From: Candidatus Peregrinibacteria bacterium
GTDB lineage: Bacteria; Patescibacteriota; Gracilibacteria; Peribacterales; Peribacteraceae
Assembly (NCBI GenBank): GCA_016866815.1
Contig: VGKZ01000019.1
Location: 1-13,731, forward strand
Length of the DNA stretch: 13,731 nucleotides
Direction of reading: 5' to 3'
Positions 7,361-13,483 of the stretch are shown here, piece after piece. The notes under the pieces were generated by a model. That model was not told where the DNA came from. It did no database searches and was given only the letters and a program-made list of their open reading frames with translations. Position 1 is the first letter of the stretch; every line of letters begins with the position of its first letter. The position numbers and the translations under genes were made by a program.

Positions 7361-8317
7361 ATGATTCCGCGTCGTACACTCGGCAAAACAACTCTTGAGG
7401 TGAGTGCCTTGGGACTCGGAACGACAGAGATCGGATTTGTCTACGGTATCGGCCCGCGAACGCTCCCGGAAGACAAAGAGGCCATTGCGCTCCTGCAACG
7501 CGCAGTTGAGTGCGGCATCACATTCATCGATACAGCAAACTACTACGGCGTCGCAGAAGAACGAATCGCGTCCTCGAACATCGCGAAGAAAAAGGGTGTC
7601 GTCATTGCGACGAAGTGCGGACACGTACTCGACACGTCCGAGCGAATCACCGATGACGAGATCGTAAAGCAGTTACGCACCGAAGTGGAACATAGCCTGA
7701 AGACCCTCCGGATGGAAACGATCGACCTAGTGCAGATACACGGCGGCACAGCGGAACAGATTCGCTCAGGCGTACTCACACACGTGATGATGGAATTGAG
7801 GAAAGAAGGAAAGCTTCGTTTCATCGGCATTTCCACACGCGGGCTAGAAGCACCGCTCGCAGCGATCGCGGATGGTAATTTTGATACACTGCAGCTTGCA
7901 CATAGTATATTGGATCAACGCATGGTGCAGAATGTATTCGCAGCCGCGACGGAAAAGAACATCGGTATTATCAATCGATCAGTGCTTCTGAAGGGCGCAC
8001 TCACTCCGGCACGAACACACCTCGCTCCATCGCTCACACCTCTCAAGAGAGCAGCGGACGCGGCGCAGAAGATCGCGGATGAGGTGGGGTGCACACTCCC
8101 CGAACTCGCCGTGCGGTTTGCGATTGCCGACAACCGCATCGCCTCCGCACTCATCGGAAGCAGCAAAATGGAGCACATTGAAAGCGCCGTGCGCGCTGCC
8201 GAGCAGGAACCACTGTCGGAAGATATACTACAGAGACTCCGCATGCTTGCCGTGGCTGATGAGCGACAAGTTGATCCGAAGTTCTGGGATACCAAATACA
8301 TCTCCGATGTAAAATAG
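7361..8317 (+). CDS. Aldo/keto reductase
   Basis: This is a 318-residue NAD(P)H-dependent oxidoreductase of the aldo/keto reductase TIM-barrel superfamily. The catalytic tetrad is complete: Asp57 and Tyr62 in FIDTANYYG, Lys85 in VVIATKCG, and His127 in LVQIHGG. The usual N-terminal strand (RRTLGKTTLEVSALGLGT) and C-terminal cofactor segment (ALIGSSKMEHIESAV, near 262-276) are present. Its substrate should be a sugar aldehyde or ketone, since it lies between neuA (7 nt upstream) and a KdsC-like phosphatase (1 nt downstream). No Shine-Dalgarno precedes the ATG, so translation may be coupled to neuA. Such reductases are not part of the textbook sialic, legionaminic or pseudaminic pathways, so its presence in the middle of the operon is informative. 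The reaction is not predictable from sequence. Confidence 0.87.
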   Translation: MIPRRTLGKTTLEVSALGLGTTEIGFVYGIGPRTLPEDKEAIALLQRAVECGITFIDTANYYGVAEERIASSNIAKKKGVVIATKCGHVLDTSERITDDEIVKQLRTEVEHSLKTLRMETIDLVQIHGGTAEQIRSGVLTHVMMELRKEGKLRFIGISTRGLEAPLAAIADGNFDTLQLAHSILDQRMVQNVFAAATEKNIGIINRSVLLKGALTPARTHLAPSLTPLKRAADAAQKIADEVGCTLPELAVRFAIADNRIASALIGSSKMEHIESAVRAAEQEPLSEDILQRLRMLAVADERQVDPKFWDTKYISDVK

Positions 8318-8318
8318 T

Positions 8319-8819
8319 ATGGCACACGCAGCGCAGAGCAACGGCTTTCCTGTTGATATCGCGCTCGTGGTTTTCGATTTCGACGGCGTTATGACCGACA
8401 ATACCGTAAAAGTCTTTGCTGACGGCAACGAGTACGTGGAAGTCAACCGTTCCGACGGTCTCGGCATCGATTCCCTGCGCAAAGCTGGCGTACCAATGAT
8501 GGTGCTCTCGACTGAGCAGCACCCCGTCGTCGCTGCGCGCTGCGCGAAACTCCGTCTTCCCTGCCACCAGGGTATTGCCGACAAACTGGAATTCTTGAAA
8601 GAGTACCTAAAGAACGAAGGTATCGCTCCCGAGCACGTCGCGTACCTCGGTAACGACATCAATGACCTCGCATGTCTGTCGTTCGTCGGATTTGGTGTAG
8701 TAGTCGCCGACGCGCATCAAGACGTGCTCCCTGCGGCCGACGTTGTGCTCACGCAAAAAGGAGGAAAAGGTGCCGTAAGAGAGTTTTGCGACAAGTTGCT
8801 TGCGGCACGGCACTCATGA
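8319..8819 (+). CDS. KdsC/NeuA-type HAD phosphatase for a ulosonate phosphate
   Basis: This 166-residue HAD phosphatase of the cap-less C0 group works as a tetramer in known KdsC and related Kdn/Neu5Ac-9-phosphate phosphatases. Motif I is DFDGVMTD with Asp20 and Asp22, motif II is Ser64 in MVLSTEQHPVVAARC, the motif III Lys is Lys89, and motif IV is GNDINDL with Asp113 and Asp116. The LSTEQHPVVAAR stretch resembles the phosphatase domain fused to the C-terminus of some NeuA proteins more than E. coli KdsC. It should hydrolyse the phosphate left on the product of the NeuB-family synthase, implying a phosphorylated synthase substrate. The stop of the reductase gene lies 1 nt upstream. Its own TGA overlaps the ATG of the next gene, so the two are probably translationally coupled. 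Confidence 0.86.
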   Translation: MAHAAQSNGFPVDIALVVFDFDGVMTDNTVKVFADGNEYVEVNRSDGLGIDSLRKAGVPMMVLSTEQHPVVAARCAKLRLPCHQGIADKLEFLKEYLKNEGIAPEHVAYLGNDINDLACLSFVGFGVVVADAHQDVLPAADVVLTQKGGKGAVREFCDKLLAARHS

Positions 8820-9646
8820 TGAAGATCGCTGCCATGCAGGGAAGGCTTGGAAGCTCAGAGGACGGACGCATCCAGTGCTCGCCAAGAATGCACTGGCACG
8901 AGGAATTTGCAAAAGCAGAAGATATTAGACTCTACGGTATTGAATGGATTGATGACCTGTACAGCGCCGACGAAAATCCTCTCTTCACCGATGCCGGGCT
9001 CACGAAGTTGCGCTCTTTGATAACAACGCACGGCGTCTGCATTCCCGCTGTCTGCGTGAACCGCTGCATAGAGGAACCGATCTTTCGTTGCACTGATGTT
9101 GAGCGCGAGGCGCGCATCGATCACCTGCGCACAGTGCTTCAGCAGGCAAAGAAAATCGGCGCCGATCATATCGTGTTGCCGTTTCTGGACTCAGCGTCGC
9201 TCGCAACACGGCAGGATGAAGATATCGTGATCGCCGCACTCAAAGAACTGCTGCCCGATGCTGATGCGCTCGATATCGAGATACACCTTGAAACATCACT
9301 CGCCCCCCGAGCCTTCGCCGCGTTCCTCGAACGGATCAGTGATCCCCTCATCCGCGTGACGTACGATATCGGTAACAGTGCCGGCTTCAACTTCGACCCA
9401 CACGAGGAATTCGCGGCATACGGTGATCGCGTCGGAAGTGTGCACATCAAGGACAAGCCGCATGGTGGTTCAACCGTGCCACTCGGTACGGGCGACGCGG
9501 ATTTCGCTACCATCGCTCAGGAACTGAAGAATGTCGATTTCCGGGGGCTCTACACCTTGGAAGCAGCCCGTCAGGCGAATGGAGACGAAGTGCGAGTGTA
9601 TGCAGAATACCGTGCTTTTGCAGAGCGCTGGTTCGCCGCTGTCTGA
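8816..9646 (+). CDS. Sugar phosphate isomerase/epimerase-like TIM barrel (AP_endonuc_2 fold)
   Basis: This is a 276-residue xylose-isomerase-like TIM-barrel protein, the fold used by IolE/IolI, hydroxypyruvate isomerase and tagatose/psicose epimerases. The expected metal ligands can be placed: Glu159 in IHLETS, Asp184 in TYDIGN, His210 in VHIKD and Glu249 in YTLEAAR. GIEWI (41-45) and PLGTGDADF (222-230) also fit. Two adjacent start codons are possible, 8816 (overlapping the phosphatase stop as ATGA) or 8819; the frame is open further upstream but only inside the phosphatase gene. In this operon it could isomerise or epimerise the sugar that becomes the synthase substrate. Its exact reaction is unknown, since family members range over sugar isomerases, dehydratases and endonucleases. 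The next gene starts 12 nt downstream with its own -10 box. Confidence 0.8.
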   Translation: MMKIAAMQGRLGSSEDGRIQCSPRMHWHEEFAKAEDIRLYGIEWIDDLYSADENPLFTDAGLTKLRSLITTHGVCIPAVCVNRCIEEPIFRCTDVEREARIDHLRTVLQQAKKIGADHIVLPFLDSASLATRQDEDIVIAALKELLPDADALDIEIHLETSLAPRAFAAFLERISDPLIRVTYDIGNSAGFNFDPHEEFAAYGDRVGSVHIKDKPHGGSTVPLGTGDADFATIAQELKNVDFRGLYTLEAARQANGDEVRVYAEYRAFAERWFAAV

Positions 9647-9652
9647 TACACT
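9644..9652 (+). promoter_or_regulatory. Internal extended -10 promoter before the SDR gene, leaderless
   Basis: TGATACACT holds an extended -10 (TGn plus TACACT, 9647-9652) straddling the isomerase stop codon. CTCGTC separates it from the GTG at 9659, the same 6-nt spacing as at the ABC and methyltransferase genes. It would allow transcription of SDR-neuB-gmhA and downstream genes apart from neuA. Confidence 0.45.
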
Positions 9653-9658
9653 CTCGTC

Positions 9659-10462
9659 GTGCGTGCACACTTTGATCTCACGGGCCGCGTCGCCGTCGTC
9701 ACGGGCGGAGCAGGTCTTCTCGGCCGACGACATTGCGAAGCCATCGCGGATGCCGGAGGAATCTGTGTGATTCTCGATCATGATGCGAAAAGCGGGGAGC
9801 AAGCGGCGAAGACGATCGGTCAAGGCGCCTTCTTCGTTCAGGCGGATGTTACGGATTCCTCTTCACTCAAGAGCACACGGGATGCCATTATGAAGAAGTG
9901 CGGACGTATCGATATTTTGATCAACAATGCGGCGAATAATCCGAAGGTCGAGGATGGAACGAAGAATCTTTCCCGCGTCGAGAACTTCCCTCTCGAGCAG
10001 TGGGAACAGGATCTGAACGTCGGCCTCCGCGGTGCATTCCTCTGCTCCCAAGTCTTCGGCGCTACGATGTTCGCAAAGAAATCCGGCGTCATTCTCAATA
10101 TTTCTTCCGATCTCGGCGTCATCGCACCCGACCAGAGGCTATACCGAAAAGACGGCGTCGCGGAAGACGCGCAGCCGGTGAAACCCGTGACGTACTCCGT
10201 CGTGAAAACGGGACTGATCGGTCTCACGCGGTACTTCGCAACGTATTACGCTCCTCACGTCCGCGTGAATGCGCTGTGTCCGGGGGGCGTGCAAGCCGGA
10301 CAGCCGAAGGAATTCCTGCAGAGGATTTCCTCACTCATTCCCCTGGGCCGCATGGCAAGAGAAACGGAGTACCAGGGTGCCGTGGTTTTCCTGTGTTCCG
10401 ATGCCTCTTCATACATGACGGGGCAAAGCCTGATCATCGACGGCGGCCGCAGCTGCTGGTGA
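9659..10462 (+). CDS. PtmA-like short-chain dehydrogenase/reductase
   Basis: This is a 267-residue classical SDR using NAD(P)(H). The cofactor loop is TGGAGLLG (15-22), NNAA lies at 89-92, and the catalytic set is Asn120, Ser149, Tyr179 and Lys183 (YxxxK). The C-terminal SSYMTGQSLIIDGGRSCW is typical. The segment DLGVIAPDQRLY (151-162), with the insert before the catalytic Tyr, and PLGRMARETEY resemble, from memory, the PtmA oxidoreductases of legionaminic-acid and flagellin-glycosylation clusters, which help make the hexosamine precursor. The start is a GTG at 9659: the Rossmann strand begins eight residues later and a -10 box lies 6 nt before it. It follows the isomerase by 12 nt and precedes neuB by 52 nt. 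The substrate is unknown, but oxidation or reduction of the sugar feeding the synthase is likely. Confidence 0.86.
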   Translation: MRAHFDLTGRVAVVTGGAGLLGRRHCEAIADAGGICVILDHDAKSGEQAAKTIGQGAFFVQADVTDSSSLKSTRDAIMKKCGRIDILINNAANNPKVEDGTKNLSRVENFPLEQWEQDLNVGLRGAFLCSQVFGATMFAKKSGVILNISSDLGVIAPDQRLYRKDGVAEDAQPVKPVTYSVVKTGLIGLTRYFATYYAPHVRVNALCPGGVQAGQPKEFLQRISSLIPLGRMARETEYQGAVVFLCSDASSYMTGQSLIIDGGRSCW

Positions 10463-10479
10463 TTTTCCGATGTATCCGA

Positions 10480-10508
10480 TAGACGCATAGAACCGCATCA
10501 GGCATCCT
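10480..10508 (+). promoter_or_regulatory. Weak promoter-like boxes before neuB
   Basis: The 52-nt gap is the longest in the operon. It holds TAGACG (10480-10485), a 17-nt spacer and CATCCT (10503-10508), with 6 nt before the ATG at 10515. The spacing copies the other promoters but the -10 matches the consensus poorly. Confidence 0.22.
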
Positions 10509-10514
10509 TTCGCC

Positions 10515-11396
10515 ATGTCATCCTCTTCCGCAAAAGCGGTCCGCATCGGCAATCACATGGTCGGTCCGGGCAACCCGTGTTTCGTGATCGCCGAAATCGG
10601 CATCAACCACAACGGGGACATCGACATCACCAAGCGCCTGATCGATACCGCCGTCGCCTGCGGCTGCGATGCCGTGAAATTCCAGAAGCGCACAGTGGAC
10701 ATTGTGTACATGCCGGAGGAGCTCGCTCGTCCGCGTGAAAATCCATTCGGTCCGACGAACGGGGACCTGAAGCGCGGACTCGAATTCGGTGAGAAGCAGT
10801 ACAAGGAGATAGACCGCTATGCGAAGGAAAAAGGAATCCAGTGGTTCGCATCCTGCTGGGACGAAGCTTCGGTGGATTTCATCGAGCAGTTCAACCCCCC
10901 CTGCTACAAGATCGCATCGGCATCGCTGACGGATGATGCGTTGCTCCGTCATCACCGCGCAAAAGGAAAACCGATCATCCTCTCGACGGGCATGAGCACG
11001 ATCGAGCAGATCGATCACGCCGTCGACGTCCTCGGAAAAAACGACCTCATCATCCTCCACGCCACGAGCACGTATCCGGCGAAGGTGGAGGAGCTCAATC
11101 TCCTCGTCATTCCGGAACTGGAAAAACGCTACGGTGTTCCGGTGGGCTACTCCGGACATGAAGTGGGTCTGATGACGAGTGTCGCCGCAGCCGTCATAGG
11201 TGCATGCGTCGTCGAACGTCACATCACCCTCGACCGGTCCATGTGGGGAAGCGATCATGCGGCATCCATGGAACCGCAGGGAATGGAACGCCTCGTCCGG
11301 AACATCCACGGATGGGAAACGGCTCGGGGAGATGGTAAGAAACGTGTATACGACAGCGAAATTCCGGTGATGCAAAAGTTGCGGAGGAAGCAGTAA
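10515..11396 (+). CDS. neuB: NeuB-family ulosonic acid synthase lacking the SAF domain
   Basis: This 293-residue synthase should condense phosphoenolpyruvate with a six-carbon (or similar) aldose or its phosphate to give a 2-keto-3-deoxy acid. The TIM-barrel motifs are complete: AEIGINHNG (26-34), VKFQKR (54-59), IASASLTD (133-140), LSTGMST (156-162), HATSTYP (182-188), GYSGHE (211-216) and ERHITLD (234-240). His215 and His236 coincide with the metal-binding histidines reported at the same numbers in Neisseria meningitidis NeuB. The protein ends about 30 residues after GSDHAAS, at MQKLRRKQ, whereas canonical NeuB/SpsE proteins run to about 340-350 residues with a C-terminal antifreeze-like SAF domain. 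The stop is followed at once by gmhA, so this looks like a natural short family rather than a frameshift. With a separate phosphatase gene, a phosphorylated substrate such as ManNAc-6-P or Man-6-P is plausible. Product not determined. Confidence 0.9.
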   Translation: MSSSSAKAVRIGNHMVGPGNPCFVIAEIGINHNGDIDITKRLIDTAVACGCDAVKFQKRTVDIVYMPEELARPRENPFGPTNGDLKRGLEFGEKQYKEIDRYAKEKGIQWFASCWDEASVDFIEQFNPPCYKIASASLTDDALLRHHRAKGKPIILSTGMSTIEQIDHAVDVLGKNDLIILHATSTYPAKVEELNLLVIPELEKRYGVPVGYSGHEVGLMTSVAAAVIGACVVERHITLDRSMWGSDHAASMEPQGMERLVRNIHGWETARGDGKKRVYDSEIPVMQKLRRKQ

Positions 11397-11405
11397 TCCT
11401 GAAGA

Positions 11406-12002
11406 ATGGAGGGGATGGCCGACCCCCGCATTGCCACCGTCACGAAACACCTGGAACGCAGCATACGGACGTTTGAAAGCGTCGTCCGGGAGAACGCCGA
11501 TGCCATCGTACAGGCATCGGACATGATCACTGCTGCAGTGAAAAAGGGTTGCAAGCTCCTGATTTGCGGAAACGGCGGAAGCGCGGCAGACGCGCAGCAC
11601 ATGGCGACCGAACTCATGAGCAGACTGCACCGTGATCACCGCCGTCCTGCCATCGCTGCGCTCGCGCTGACGACGGACACATCCTTCCTCACTGCGTATG
11701 CGAATGACGAAGGCTTCGAAGGGATTTTTGCACGGCAGGTCGAGGGATTGGGCAAGCAAGGTGACGTGCTACTCGGGATCACCACGAGCGGAAGCTCAGC
11801 GAACGTCCTCCGGGCATGCGAAGAAGCAAAGCGAAGAAAAATGATGGTGATCGGACTGACGGGAGCGGCAGGGCTGCAGTCTGTAGCCGACTGTGTCATC
11901 AGTGTTCATGGCGAGGACACACAGTGTGTGCAGGAAGCGCATCTGGCCATTGAACACATCATCTGCGAACTAGTGGAGAACGATCTGCACCCGGCTCATT
12001 AA
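11406..12002 (+). CDS. gmhA: GmhA-like SIS-domain phosphosugar isomerase
   Basis: This is a 198-residue single-SIS-domain protein matching GmhA (192 residues in E. coli), which turns sedoheptulose 7-phosphate into D-glycero-D-manno-heptose 7-phosphate. GNGGSAADAQHMATEL (55-70), TTSGSSANV (126-134) and QEAHLAIEHIICELVE (176-191) are the family blocks. His65, Glu69, Gln176 and His184 keep the spacing of the E. coli zinc ligands His61, Glu65, Gln172 and His180, so the active site looks complete. The ATG at 11406 lies 9 nt after the neuB stop; a second ATG at 11415 is possible. HldE- and GmhB-type genes are not in the window. It may therefore serve a heptose pathway completed elsewhere, or isomerise another phosphosugar for the neighbouring synthase. 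Confidence 0.88.
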   Translation: MEGMADPRIATVTKHLERSIRTFESVVRENADAIVQASDMITAAVKKGCKLLICGNGGSAADAQHMATELMSRLHRDHRRPAIAALALTTDTSFLTAYANDEGFEGIFARQVEGLGKQGDVLLGITTSGSSANVLRACEEAKRRKMMVIGLTGAAGLQSVADCVISVHGEDTQCVQEAHLAIEHIICELVENDLHPAH

Positions 12003-12014
12003 TCCCGAACGTGT

Positions 12015-13478
12015 ATGCCAAAGCCCCTTCGTGCGTTAACACTGCGCTGGACCGGAACAGGTGTCGTTTGTCACGAGGCCCTGCTGCGGATCATGAAGGA
12101 TATTCCATTTGAGTTTTGTGCGAGCCTTAGCCCAAAGCACAACCCCTACCCGAACCTCAACGATGAAAGCCAACCATGGTTCAACACAAGTGACGCTCGA
12201 AACGGGATCTATCCCGGAGATCAAGCTTCGCTCATGCCGCTGGATGAAGCACTGATCGAATCGATGCGCGACTGCGAGGCACTCTTCATGTACATGATGA
12301 TGCGCGGGGAATACGCGAGGAATATTCCCTATCCGGAACGGAAGCACCGGTATCTGAAGCATCTGCGCTTCTGGAATGATTTCATTGAGCGCAATCGGAT
12401 CACGATCCTCCTGTCGTCCACGCTTCCGCATGAAATGCCGGATCACCTGATCTACGCGCTCTGCAAAGTGAAAGGCATCCGCACGGTGTTCACGCATGCT
12501 ACGCCAATCCGGGATACCGCTTTCCTGCAGGAAAACATTGAAGAATCCGCCGTTCAGATACGAGACGCCTACGAAGCATTGCGTGGAACAGATGCATCCG
12601 GATTGTCGCTATCGCCGAAATTGGAAGAGTACTTTGCGAAGCAAACAAGCCCCAAAGGAACCGCCGCAATGGTGTTTCCGGAGAAACCCATCAGTGTCTT
12701 GATACGGTTTCACCGCAGAATCCTCTCAACGAAGGGGGCATTCATGCACTGGATCACTTCGCTGTGGTCTGCTGTCGCGTGGTCGCACCGCATTCATAAA
12801 TTCCTGTCACTGAGAACCCAGCGCCTTCTCCGGCAATATTACGATCAACATGCGGTGAAACCCGATCTGCAGAAGCCGTATATCTATTTCCCTCTCCAGT
12901 ATCAGCCGGAATGCTCTACGTGCCCAATGGCAGGGGCATTCGTGGATCAGGATATCTCGATTCATGTTCTGTCGAAAACCGCTCCGAACGATGTGCTGAT
13001 ATACGTCAAAGAACACCCACGCCAGAGGAAGGTCGGAACACTCGGCAGGACTCTGCAATTCTACAGAGATCTGGTTGCCATGCCGAACGTACGGCTCGTT
13101 GCCCACGAAACAGACACGTTCGACCTCCGGGAGCACTGCGCCGCTGTCGCAACGGGTACCGGCACCGCAGGACTGGAGGCCATCTTCCGCGGGAAACCCG
13201 TGATTCTGTTCGGTCATGTGTTTTACCAATACGGCCCCGCCGTCTTCCAGGTCAAAACACACTCAGACTGTGAACATGCAATGAAGGAAATTTTCCACAA
13301 TACGGTGAAACCGAGTTCCATGGAAGCTCGCCGATTTCTGAAAGCCGTGGAAAACACGCGTGTGCATGGATCGGTGACGGACCTGTATTACCTGAATGAG
13401 TCCGATCTGACGATTGAACAGAGCACCGGCGCTTTCGAAGCGATGCTACGGAAACACCTGTCTGCGCTACCCGCATAA
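12015..13478 (+). CDS. Capsule polysaccharide biosynthesis-like protein, putative CMP-sugar glycosyltransferase
   Basis: This is a 487-residue soluble protein without a signal peptide. The C-terminal half resembles Capsule_synth (KpsC/KpsS-like) proteins: KPYIYFPLQYQPECSTCP near 288-305, VLSKTAPNDVLIYVKEHPRQ with the Lys-Glu-His-Pro at 332-335, and GTGTAGLEAIFRGKPVILFG (381-400) with Glu388. An HP motif and a later Ser/Thr-rich GxxxLEA loop are typical of GT-B enzymes using CMP-Kdo or CMP-sialic acid donors. The N-terminal half (TLRWTGTGVVCHEALLRIMKD and a Rossmann-like LLSSTLPHEMPDHLIYALCKVKGIRTVFTH near 135-165) would be the acceptor domain. It lies 12 nt after gmhA and 5 nt before a methyltransferase. 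Given NeuA and NeuB in the same operon, I infer that it transfers the CMP-activated acid. A non-catalytic capsule role is not excluded. Confidence 0.68.
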   Translation: MPKPLRALTLRWTGTGVVCHEALLRIMKDIPFEFCASLSPKHNPYPNLNDESQPWFNTSDARNGIYPGDQASLMPLDEALIESMRDCEALFMYMMMRGEYARNIPYPERKHRYLKHLRFWNDFIERNRITILLSSTLPHEMPDHLIYALCKVKGIRTVFTHATPIRDTAFLQENIEESAVQIRDAYEALRGTDASGLSLSPKLEEYFAKQTSPKGTAAMVFPEKPISVLIRFHRRILSTKGAFMHWITSLWSAVAWSHRIHKFLSLRTQRLLRQYYDQHAVKPDLQKPYIYFPLQYQPECSTCPMAGAFVDQDISIHVLSKTAPNDVLIYVKEHPRQRKVGTLGRTLQFYRDLVAMPNVRLVAHETDTFDLREHCAAVATGTGTAGLEAIFRGKPVILFGHVFYQYGPAVFQVKTHSDCEHAMKEIFHNTVKPSSMEARRFLKAVENTRVHGSVTDLYYLNESDLTIEQSTGAFEAMLRKHLSALPA

Positions 13479-13483
13479 ACTCC

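Noticed and set aside
8310..8321. TAAAAT as a -10 box for the phosphatase gene
   Set aside because: Only 3 nt separate it from the ATG, so the transcript would begin inside or after the start codon. It also overlaps the end of the reductase gene and is more simply part of that coding sequence.
8672..8815. Extension of the isomerase frame upstream into the phosphatase gene
   Set aside because: The extra 48 residues are arginine- and cysteine-rich and lie in the shadow of the phosphatase; the barrel begins at KIAAMQGR just after the ATGATG.
11408..11417. GGAGGGG as a Shine-Dalgarno for a gmhA start at 11415
   Set aside because: The spacing of about 2 nt from GGAGG to the ATG is too short, and other genes of the window do not use such sites. 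The sequence is more simply codons 2-3 of the ATG at 11406.
10518..11759. 413-codon open frame on the minus strand opposite neuB and gmhA
   Set aside because: It is an antisense shadow of two well-supported genes and crosses their junction. The translation is rich in Arg, His, Val and Asp without any recognisable domain, and no promoter or ribosome site is seen.
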